From: an uncultured Spirochaetia bacterium
GTDB taxonomy: Bacteria; Spirochaetota; UBA4802; JAGODF01
Length of the DNA: 11,858 nucleotides
Direction of reading: 5' to 3'
NCBI GenBank assembly: GCA_937967705.1
Contig: CALCJG010000395.1
Coordinates: 1-11,858 of the forward strand
Shown here in pieces: positions 5,932 through 11,858 of the stretch; within the stretch, counting starts at the first letter, position 1; every line of letters starts with the position of its first letter. The position numbers were made by a program, and so were the translations under genes. The notes below the pieces were generated by a model that saw only the letters and a list, made by a program, of their open reading frames with translations, did no database searches and was not told the origin of the DNA.

Positions 5932-7230
5932 ATGAAGAGAATAATCCTGTTATTGCTGGTCCTTGCCTTCTTTGTACTCCTCAACTGCCGGTCCAGGGAC
6001 AAAACGACGGTTAGAATTGCGGGCAACGTGCACAGCCATCTGGATGAGCTTATCCCCCTCTTTGAAAAGAAACATCCCGATATAAAGGTTCAGACCGTCG
6101 ACATGCGGTATCCTCCCGGCTCCCGGCTGGTGAACACCAACCGTACTCACGACGCCTACGTGGGTTATCTCTCCACGGCCAATTCAGACATCGATGTTTA
6201 CGAAATTGACGTCATCTGGCTGACGGAATTCGTGAAAAACGGATGGGTGCAGGCTCTGGACTCGTATCTGGCCGCCGGTGAGCGGAAGCAGTTTCTGGAA
6301 GGCGTTCTGGAGGGATGCCGCATCGACGGCCGGGTATGGGCCGTTCAGGAGTGGGTGGATTTCGGGCTCATGTATTACCGAAAGGACATCCTGAAGGGTC
6401 TGGGGCGAAAGCCCCCGGAGACCTGGGAGGAGTTCATGACCCTGGGAGGTGCGGCCCGGCAGAGGGGGATGGCCCTCCTATCCTTTCAGGGTTTCAACTA
6501 CGAGGGGCTGGTCTGTTTCTTCAATGAGCTGATTCGGAGCTTTGGAGGAACAGTCTTCGATCCCCGGGGGCGTCTTCAGATAACGACGAAGGAGGCCCGC
6601 AAAGCCCTGACATTCCTGGTGGGGATGAACAACCGGGGTCTGCTGCCCCGGCAGATCAACAATTATACGGAGGAGTCCTCGCACAAGGACTTCCTCGGGG
6701 GGAAGAGTCTTTTCTGCCGTAACTGGCCTTATGTCTATCATATTGCAGATCAGCCGGAATGGAAGATGCGGGAAAATATCGGGATCATCCCCATCCCCCG
6801 GGGCCGGGGGCAGACCAGGCATTACGGCACTACGGGCGGCTGGATGCTGGTGATGAGCAAGTACAGCCGGTACCGGGATGAGAGCTGGAAGCTCATGCAG
6901 TTTCTCACCAGCGAAGCGATACAGCGGCATCTCTTTGAGAAGCATGGCCTGGTTCCTACCCGTAAGATTCTCTTCGAGGAATACGCGCCGAAAAAGCTCC
7001 CCGGGCTTGAGAAATATGTAGCCGGACGGGAGTATCTGAGCCCGCGGCCCATGGACCAGAATTACCGGGAGATAAGCCGCATCCTGAGCCAGAAGATATG
7101 GGAAGCGCTCACCTATCCGGAGATCAAGGATGTGAAGACGCAGCTCGAACTTGCGGAGAAGGAGATCAATACCATACTCTTCCGCAAATCCAGGCTGTTG
7201 CAGAAAGAGATGCAGCGGAACAAGGAGTGA
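5932..7230 (+). CDS. Lipoprotein solute-binding protein (ABC-type family 1)
   Basis: This 432-residue protein resembles the periplasmic sugar-type solute-binding proteins of ABC importers (SBP_bac_1/8 superfamily). The N-terminus is a lipoprotein signal, MKRIILLLLVLAFFVLLNC, with lipobox LLNC and acylated Cys19. Asn before the Cys is unusual for enterobacteria but tolerated in the relaxed spirochaetal lipobox. Family traits follow: ELIPLFEKKHPDIKV near residue 50, DVYEIDVIWLTEF near 100, the hinge-type motif FGLMYYRKDIL near 150, PPETWEEF and, toward the end, SWKLMQFLTS. ATG 5932 is chosen over the GTG at 5917 because GGGAGAGG lies just upstream and gives a clean signal peptide. No permease or ATPase gene is adjacent; an adenylate cyclase follows after 10 bp. 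The ligand is unknown, and a carbohydrate is the family's most common one. Confidence 0.88.
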   Translation: MKRIILLLLVLAFFVLLNCRSRDKTTVRIAGNVHSHLDELIPLFEKKHPDIKVQTVDMRYPPGSRLVNTNRTHDAYVGYLSTANSDIDVYEIDVIWLTEFVKNGWVQALDSYLAAGERKQFLEGVLEGCRIDGRVWAVQEWVDFGLMYYRKDILKGLGRKPPETWEEFMTLGGAARQRGMALLSFQGFNYEGLVCFFNELIRSFGGTVFDPRGRLQITTKEARKALTFLVGMNNRGLLPRQINNYTEESSHKDFLGGKSLFCRNWPYVYHIADQPEWKMRENIGIIPIPRGRGQTRHYGTTGGWMLVMSKYSRYRDESWKLMQFLTSEAIQRHLFEKHGLVPTRKILFEEYAPKKLPGLEKYVAGREYLSPRPMDQNYREISRILSQKIWEALTYPEIKDVKTQLELAEKEINTILFRKSRLLQKEMQRNKE

Positions 7231-7240
7231 GGGGCAGACT

Positions 7241-8920
7241 ATGAAAAGGAAAAGACCGGGATTGAGCATGCTCTGGGAATTGATCATCGCCGGGATCGTC
7301 CTGACCTCGGTGGTCATCGCCATCCTGACCGGGTATCTGATCCGGCAGGAACGCCAGCTGCTGCTCGATCAGGCCAAGCTACGCGCTACGACGGTCAGCA
7401 GCTTCGTGTCCCTCATTCTGAACCAGGCCTCCCGGGTTGAGGAGAACCTGGTGGGGGACGTACGTTCCAAAAACAGCAGGATAACGCTCCCCTTGCGCTT
7501 TCTGAGCCGGGAGGTGCTGCAGAACGTCATTGAGCTGGCCCAGTTTCATCAGGACATCAAGATCGTCAAGATCATAGATCACAACTTCAGCGTCGTGGCC
7601 TCCTATCCCTACGGCATGACGGGCCAGACGGACGAGAGGGATTTCTTCAGGCAAAGCCTCTCCGGTCAGCAGCTGCCCCGGACCCGTTTTGCCGAGATCC
7701 GGGGGGAGAAGATCATCGAGATAACGGTTCCCCTGGTGGTCTACGGCTCCATAGCCGGCACCATGTACATGGGGTTCTCCACGCAGTATCTGAACGAGAA
7801 GATTGATTCCATCATCCGGAGCGCCGTCATCCTGGCGCTGATCTTCATGGTGGGGCAATCCGTCGTGATCTCCGTTTTCGCGCGCATCTACACCGGGCCG
7901 ATCCTGGAGCTGGCCGGTCTGGCGCGCAGGATCTCGGAGGGTGAGAGGGTCAGCATCCCCGTGACGAAGAGGAACGAGATCGGATACCTCCAGCATTCCT
8001 TTCAGGGCGCCATCGACAATCAGAACCGGGCCATCGATACCCTCAACAGGACCAACGTGGCCTACAGCCGCTTCATCCCCAGGGAATTCCTCCAGTTTCT
8101 CAACCGGGAAACCATCATCGACGTGCAGCTGGGGGACCAGATAAAGAAGGAGATGACCATCCTTTTCGCCGACATCCGCTCCTTTACCACGCTTTCGGAA
8201 TCCATGACCCCCGTGGAGAATTTCAACTTTCTCAACGATTATCTCAACAAAATGGGTCCGGTGATCCGCCGTCACCGGGGATTCATAGACAAGTATATCG
8301 GCGATGCCATCATGGCCCTTTTCCCCGGGCGGGCGGATGACGCCGTAAAGGCATCCGTTGATATGATCAGAATCCTGAACCGGCATAACGCGAAGAGGGA
8401 AAAGAAGGGGCTCCTTCCCATTAAAATCGGCATCGGAATCCATTCGGGGATTCTTATGCTGGGGACCATCGGTGAGAGCGAGAGAATGGAAACGACCGTG
8501 ATTGCGGACGCGGTAAACCTCTCCTCCCGGCTGGAGGGGCTTACAAAAAAATACGGGATACCCATCGCCATCAGCGGGGAAAGCCTGGAAAGGCTATCCA
8601 ATCCCCGCCTGTTCCGGACGCGTTTTATCGACAAGGTGCAGGTAAAGGGAAAACAGCAGGCGGTGGATGTCTACGAGGTCTACGACGGCCTCTCCGGAAG
8701 GGATCTGGACCTCCGGGAAAGACTGCAGCCGCACTACGATAAGGGGATCAGTTTCTACTACCGGAGGCGCTTCGACAGGTCGAGGGATCAGTTCAGGAAA
8801 GCCCTGTCGGTGGATGAGAATGATCTGGCCAGCCGGATCTATTACGAGAGGAGTCTCTCCTTCCTGAAACGCCCCCCCGGAAAGGAATGGACGGGGGTAG
8901 AGGTTCTGGACAGTAAATAG
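7241..8920 (+). CDS. Membrane-bound class III adenylate cyclase with HAMP domain
   Basis: This 559-residue protein probably makes cAMP from ATP in response to an extracytoplasmic cue. Order: transmembrane segment (about 12-34), periplasmic Cache-like sensor region (about 35-190, including DERDFFRQSL), second transmembrane segment (193-215), HAMP linker (216-268), cyclase domain (about 300-480) and a C-terminal helical tail. Metal-binding Asp311 (FADIRSF) and Asp355 (IGDA), transition-state Asn426 and Arg430 (VNLSSR), and specificity residues Lys351 and Thr419 are all present. The Lys/Thr pair is that of CyaB1-type adenylate cyclases, so ATP rather than GTP is expected. The tail (about 495-540) looks like a partial TPR repeat and ends near GKEWTGV. 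ATG 7241 has GAGGGG upstream; an in-frame GTG at 7151 would run inside the preceding gene and is unlikely. It is probably co-transcribed with the solute-binding lipoprotein. Confidence 0.93.
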   Translation: MKRKRPGLSMLWELIIAGIVLTSVVIAILTGYLIRQERQLLLDQAKLRATTVSSFVSLILNQASRVEENLVGDVRSKNSRITLPLRFLSREVLQNVIELAQFHQDIKIVKIIDHNFSVVASYPYGMTGQTDERDFFRQSLSGQQLPRTRFAEIRGEKIIEITVPLVVYGSIAGTMYMGFSTQYLNEKIDSIIRSAVILALIFMVGQSVVISVFARIYTGPILELAGLARRISEGERVSIPVTKRNEIGYLQHSFQGAIDNQNRAIDTLNRTNVAYSRFIPREFLQFLNRETIIDVQLGDQIKKEMTILFADIRSFTTLSESMTPVENFNFLNDYLNKMGPVIRRHRGFIDKYIGDAIMALFPGRADDAVKASVDMIRILNRHNAKREKKGLLPIKIGIGIHSGILMLGTIGESERMETTVIADAVNLSSRLEGLTKKYGIPIAISGESLERLSNPRLFRTRFIDKVQVKGKQQAVDVYEVYDGLSGRDLDLRERLQPHYDKGISFYYRRRFDRSRDQFRKALSVDENDLASRIYYERSLSFLKRPPGKEWTGVEVLDSK

Positions 8921-8923
8921 ATA

Positions 8924-8940
8924 AAGACTCCTCAGTCCTT
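8924..8940. terminator. Possible weak bidirectional terminator hairpin
   Basis: GACT (8926-8929) pairs with AGTC (8934-8937) around a CCTC loop, flanked by AA/TT pairs after one mismatch. It lies between the convergent cyclase and hydrolase genes and overlaps the hydrolase stop codon. The stem is short and T-runs are minimal, so termination here is only suggested by position. Confidence 0.2.
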
Positions 8941-9867
8941 CAGATAATAGACATCTCCCCTGAGCTCTCCCGGCAGGCTCTTGTAGACGTCCCTGTCCCG
9001 GATAAAATCCGAAATAAGCCGGTAAACCGCCTCGGGCTTTTCCTCCTGCGGGATGTGGCCGCATCGGGGAATGACCACCATCCGGGAATGGGGCAGGGCC
9101 TCGTGAAAACGGTAGCCGATTTCCAGGGGTATCCACTTGTCGTTCTGCCCCCAGAGGATCAGGGCCTTTTGCTTAACCTCGGCGAGCCGGTCTGTATAGC
9201 GGTGATTGACCTCGAAGTCGATGGCCTTGACGAGGAAGACCTGGGTGTCGATGGCGTTGGCCGTGGACATCCGCTGATGATAGGCCTCTATCTGCTCATC
9301 GGTGAGGAGCTTCTTGTTGTAATAGACCTCTCCCAGGATGAGCCGGGTGACCCATTTTCCGTAAAAGAGCTTGCCGATCTCGTTGGACAGGGGAGCCTTC
9401 ATGAGCTTCATGATGAGGGGGAGCTTCATTCGGAAGGCCCCGGCGTCGATGGGAACGACCCGCTCCACCAGGCTTGGGTAATTGAAGGCCAGGAGGACGG
9501 CGATCCCCCCTCCGTAGGAATTGCCGACCACCACGGCGTCTTTTATCTTCATGGCCTCGAACCAGGCGGCTACCTCCTCCAGAAGGGTGAGGGTGTCGTA
9601 GGGGCTTTTGCGGGGCTTTTCCGACCAGCCAAAGCCCTTCATGTCCAGGGACCATACGTGATATCCCTCCTCGTTCAACCGCCGGTCTATCTTCTCCCAG
9701 GTGTAGGTGGAGGAGGCAAAGCCGTGCAGCATGACGACGTGGCGGGCCTTCTTCTTGGAAGGGGCCGGATACTCCCGGTAATGGTAGTTGACGCCCCCGA
9801 TCCCGATGAACTTGTCGTAGGGGGTCTTCTCGGCCATCTGGCCGTCGAGCATGCTTTTCCAGAGCAT
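8932..9867 (-). CDS. Alpha/beta-fold hydrolase
   Basis: This 311-residue protein is of usual length for the MhpC/haloalkane-dehalogenase/epoxide-hydrolase-like branch of the alpha/beta hydrolases. The oxyanion-hole motif HGF is at 48-50. The nucleophile elbow GNSYGG places Ser117 as the catalytic nucleophile, making it an esterase- or C-C-hydrolase-like member rather than a dehalogenase (Asp nucleophile). The acid is probably Asp243 (GQNDKWIP) and the base His271 (CGHIPQEEKPE). A lid region lies at about 145-215. No signal peptide or membrane segment is evident. I chose the ATG at 9867, which has AAGGAG (complement of 9874-9879) 6 bases ahead; a GTG 20 codons further upstream has no such site. 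It converges on the cyclase gene and diverges from the ATP-grasp gene, so it is likely a separate transcript. The substrate cannot be read from sequence. Confidence 0.93.
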   Translation of the reverse strand: MLWKSMLDGQMAEKTPYDKFIGIGGVNYHYREYPAPSKKKARHVVMLHGFASSTYTWEKIDRRLNEEGYHVWSLDMKGFGWSEKPRKSPYDTLTLLEEVAAWFEAMKIKDAVVVGNSYGGGIAVLLAFNYPSLVERVVPIDAGAFRMKLPLIMKLMKAPLSNEIGKLFYGKWVTRLILGEVYYNKKLLTDEQIEAYHQRMSTANAIDTQVFLVKAIDFEVNHRYTDRLAEVKQKALILWGQNDKWIPLEIGYRFHEALPHSRMVVIPRCGHIPQEEKPEAVYRLISDFIRDRDVYKSLPGELRGDVYYLKD

Positions 9868-9918
9868 TGCGGTCTCCTTGGCGGTATTCTGAACGTTTCC
9901 CTGAGGGCTTCCGGCAGG

Positions 9919-9947
9919 ATAAAACACACCCTTCTGAAGGCAATCAA
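9919..9947 (-). promoter_or_regulatory. Candidate promoter for the alpha/beta hydrolase
   Basis: On the minus strand, TTGATT (9947 to 9942) and TTTTAT (9924 to 9919) are 17 bases apart, and each matches 4 of 6 consensus positions. The predicted transcript would start about 45 bases before the ATG at 9867. The match is modest and unverified. Confidence 0.3.
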
Positions 9948-10020
9948 TTAATTCCGTCTGCCGCCCCTTTCATCGTGAATTATTTATCACCGGGGAGTAT
10001 TAATAAAAAGCCGGGTTGTG

Positions 10021-10039
10021 CCGATTAGATAGGTATCGG
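10021..10039 (+). promoter_or_regulatory. Short inverted repeat upstream of the ATP-grasp gene
   Basis: CCGAT (10021-10025) and ATCGG (10035-10039) form a perfect 5-bp inverted repeat with a 9-base centre, ending 21 bases before the ATP-grasp start codon. It lies in the divergent intergenic region between two genes. It could be a small operator or a leader hairpin; at this length it could also be chance. Confidence 0.2.
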
Positions 10040-10060
10040 TGATTTGACGAACGGAGTGTT

Positions 10061-11302
10061 ATGTTCTGGAAGAAATCGGCCCCCAATGAATTGCGGCTGT
10101 TCGTCTCCATCGGGGCGGGGGTCAATCAGCTCCCCCTGATAACGGAGGCGAAAAAACTCGGATTTCACGTGATAGGCGTGGATGGAAACGCTCATGCGCC
10201 GGGTATGATCAAATGCGACATACGCATTCAGGAGTCCCTGGACCACTACAAGGAAATCTATGTAAAACTCCAGGAACTACTCCTGGACGGGGTCATCAAG
10301 GGAGTGCTCTCAAAATCCTACGGGATTTCCATCAAGACGGCCTGCTACATCGCCAATCAGCTTAACATCCCCTATATCCCCCACGAGCGGGTGGACGATT
10401 TCATCAACAAGCAGAGGATGAAGTCCGTCTTCAAGGCCTTCGATATCCCTTCACCGGATTACCGGGTGATTACAGCCAAGACCAATATAGACCGGGGGCC
10501 CCGTATCGCCTATCCCGGCGTAGTCAAACCCGTGGTGGGGCACGCCAAGATGGGTGTGCGTCTGATAGAGGGGCCCGCTGAGCTCAAGAAGGTTGTCACC
10601 TCGGCGGGAAAGGAGGGGGATTACCTCCTGGAAAACTACGTTGAAGGGGACGAGATCATAGCGGCGGGGATCGTTCACGGGGGTCGTTATTACCTCGCGG
10701 ACATCTCCGATAAGGTCCAGTCCCCCCTGCCGCATTTCGTGGATCTGATTCACATCTCCCCCTCGAAGTATTACTCCCTCCGGGAACGTGTGGCGGAGAT
10801 AGGGCAGAAGGTGGCGGCAGCCTTCGAGATCGGGACATCACCTCTCATTATGGAGCTGCGCATAACGGACCGGGGGGAGCTCTTTCTCATCGAGGCCGTG
10901 CCGGAGTTCGGCGGGGAGTTCATTCCGGACGTCCTGATCCCCGAACGCACTGGCTACAATTTCATCCGCGAGACGGTCAAGGCCGTAACGGGGGATGAAT
11001 TCGTGCCGCCGCTTCAGAAGCCCGTGAAGAAGCATACCGTGGTCAAATACATCACCGCCGGCAACGGCACACTGATGTCCTTCAATCCCGAGCTGCCCGG
11101 GCTCGTGGAGGGAATGGTCTTCAAAAAGATATTCAAGGAGATAGGGGCCCAGGTTTCCTATCCCCGCACCAACCTGGACCGCATCGGCGTGGTGGCCGTG
11201 AGCGCCCGGACGCGGGAGGAGGCCCTGCACGGGGCTGAGACCGCCATCGAGGGCTTCAACATCCGCGTTGCAAGTGAGGAGGTCCGGGGGAAGAAGGGCT
11301 GA
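10061..11302 (+). CDS. ATP-grasp ligase-like protein with altered metal-binding motif
   Basis: This 413-residue protein has the layout of ATP-grasp carboxylate-amine ligases. A Rossmann-like pre-ATP-grasp domain (about 10-110) starts LFVSIGAGVNQLPLITEA. The ATP-grasp core (about 115-310) has the ATP-binding Lys156 with loop GVVKPVVGHAKMGV and the hinge-type segment YLLENYVEGDE (188-197). A C-terminal domain (about 320-405) ends VVAVSARTREEALHGAETAI, as in amino-acid ligase and carnosine-synthase-like members. Metal ligand Glu278 is kept, but the usual EvNpRxgG motif reads EAVPEFGG: Asn280 has become Val and Arg282 has become Glu. Activity may therefore be altered. GGAG at 10053-10056 precedes the ATG. 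A methyltransferase starts one base after the stop, so the two probably modify one metabolite or peptide. The product is unknown. Confidence 0.85.
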   Translation: MFWKKSAPNELRLFVSIGAGVNQLPLITEAKKLGFHVIGVDGNAHAPGMIKCDIRIQESLDHYKEIYVKLQELLLDGVIKGVLSKSYGISIKTACYIANQLNIPYIPHERVDDFINKQRMKSVFKAFDIPSPDYRVITAKTNIDRGPRIAYPGVVKPVVGHAKMGVRLIEGPAELKKVVTSAGKEGDYLLENYVEGDEIIAAGIVHGGRYYLADISDKVQSPLPHFVDLIHISPSKYYSLRERVAEIGQKVAAAFEIGTSPLIMELRITDRGELFLIEAVPEFGGEFIPDVLIPERTGYNFIRETVKAVTGDEFVPPLQKPVKKHTVVKYITAGNGTLMSFNPELPGLVEGMVFKKIFKEIGAQVSYPRTNLDRIGVVAVSARTREEALHGAETAIEGFNIRVASEEVRGKKG

Positions 11303-11303
11303 C

Positions 11304-11858
11304 GTGGCTGCGGCCGGCTCCTGGGACCGCCACTACCGGCGGGACAAATCCCTCCTTTCCTATCCCGATGAAAATCTTGTCCGCCTTCTGAAGTCATCCC
11401 TTGCCGGAACATCCCCCGGGGAAATGTGCGCCGCGGATCTCGGGTGCGGTTCCGGGCGCCACCTCTTCCTCCTGCGCGAATCCGGTATCAGCTGCGTAAT
11501 CGGCATGGACTGCAGCCTCAACGCCCTGCACCTCTCCCGCAGTGTCGGCGGGTTCCCCCTGATGCAGGGGAGCATCGCAGACCTGCCCCTGCGGGATGCC
11601 TCGCTGGACCTGGCCGTAACCTGGGGGTCCCTCCATTACGCTCCCAAAAGCGAACTTGCTCCCATGCTCTCCGAGATACGTCGTGTGCTCAAGGAGGGGG
11701 CCTGCCTTCTGGGAACGCTCCGCTGCGCCCGGGACAGCTATCTGCCTCGGGGGCGTGATCTGGGGAACAACAGCTGGATCGTGGGGGGGGGGGATATCAG
11801 GGAGTCGGTGATCTCCTTCTACGAGGAGGGGGAACTGTTCGAGGCCTTTGCCGCCTTT
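11304..11858 (+). CDS. Class I SAM-dependent methyltransferase (partial, 3' end off window)
   Basis: The first 185 codons are present and the frame is open at the window end. Motif I, AADLGCGSGRHLFLL, carries the SAM-binding Asp45, Gly47, Gly49 and Gly51. The acidic residue of motif II is Asp in IGMDCS, and the post-motif region GSIADLPLRDASLDLAVTWG is typical of Methyltransf_11 enzymes. The start is a GTG at 11304 with AAGAAGGG at 11291-11298 about 5 bases ahead. It begins one base after the ATP-grasp stop, a strong sign of co-transcription and coupling. A run of eleven G at 11783-11793 lies in the reading frame at codons 160-164. The methyl acceptor cannot be deduced; small molecules, quinones, sugars and peptides are all handled by this family. 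Confidence 0.9.
   Translation, partial: MAAAGSWDRHYRRDKSLLSYPDENLVRLLKSSLAGTSPGEMCAADLGCGSGRHLFLLRESGISCVIGMDCSLNALHLSRSVGGFPLMQGSIADLPLRDASLDLAVTWGSLHYAPKSELAPMLSEIRRVLKEGACLLGTLRCARDSYLPRGRDLGNNSWIVGGGDIRESVISFYEEGELFEAFAAF
11783..11793 (+). repeat. Eleven-base G homopolymer inside the methyltransferase gene
   Basis: Eleven consecutive G span the end of a Val codon, three Gly codons and the first base of an Asp codon. As written, the frame stays open to the window end. Tracts this long are prone to slippage in cells and to miscalls in sequencing, so the frame downstream is less certain than elsewhere. Confidence 0.85.

Noticed and set aside
6478..7323. 281-codon minus-strand frame
   Set aside because: It lies antisense to the solute-binding protein, has low-complexity Pro/Leu-rich content and shows no recognisable domain; it is a shadow of a GC-rich gene.
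7379..8443. 354-codon minus-strand frame
   Set aside because: It is antisense to the cyclase, whose catalytic motifs are all intact; the Gly/Asp/His-rich translation is typical of a mirror frame.
9055..9951. 298-codon plus-strand frame
   Set aside because: It is antisense to the alpha/beta hydrolase, which has a complete catalytic triad and a good ribosome site.
1..11858. CRISPR array, tRNA, rRNA, insertion sequence or phage genes
   Set aside because: No regularly spaced repeats, cloverleaf-like segments, transposase or integrase motifs, or terminal inverted repeats were seen on either strand.

Overview
The window is the end of an assembled contig from a diderm (Gram-negative-type) bacterium. 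The first 48 bases are not genomic: they are an Illumina P7/TruSeq adapter with its index, left on the contig end. Everything after about base 49 reads as ordinary bacterial DNA with dense genes and good Shine-Dalgarno sites. Several traits recall Spirochaetota, especially Leptospira-like lineages: a lipobox with Asn before the Cys, a class III adenylate cyclase with HAMP domain and repeat-like C-terminal tail, a PilZ-type protein of unusual layout, and abundant PAS/STAS signalling. This assignment is an inference (about 40% sure); a deltaproteobacterial lineage is the main alternative.

Region A (67-5440, all + strand) is a signalling block. It holds a multi-PAS HisKA_3 histidine kinase with a degenerate N-terminal receiver, a NarL/FixJ-type response regulator 41 bp downstream, two small tandem STAS-domain proteins, a PilZ-like protein whose two c-di-GMP-binding motifs are split by a long insert, and a 75-residue helical protein. 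The kinase and regulator are almost certainly a cognate pair. A 17-bp direct repeat and a possible promoter lie just upstream of the first STAS gene, so the regulator may control the STAS-STAS-PilZ-helical unit.

Region B (5441-5931) is largely non-coding. It contains one doubtful short ORF, a fairly good sigma70-like promoter (5796-5824) and a small hairpin before the next operon. Region C (5932-8920, +) is a two-gene unit: a lipoprotein solute-binding protein followed 10 bp later by a membrane-anchored adenylate cyclase with a periplasmic sensor region. No transporter permease is present, so the binding protein may present a ligand to the cyclase rather than feed an importer.

Region D (8932-11858) has a convergent alpha/beta hydrolase on the minus strand. 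Divergent from it are an ATP-grasp ligase-like protein and, one base after its stop, a class I SAM methyltransferase that runs off the window. Base composition differs between the halves: hand counts of sample 60-base lines gave about 33-53% GC in Region A and about 57-65% in Regions C and D. The most interesting parts are the two-component/STAS/PilZ block and the orphan binding-protein/cyclase pair. Neither can be called a new system from sequence alone.
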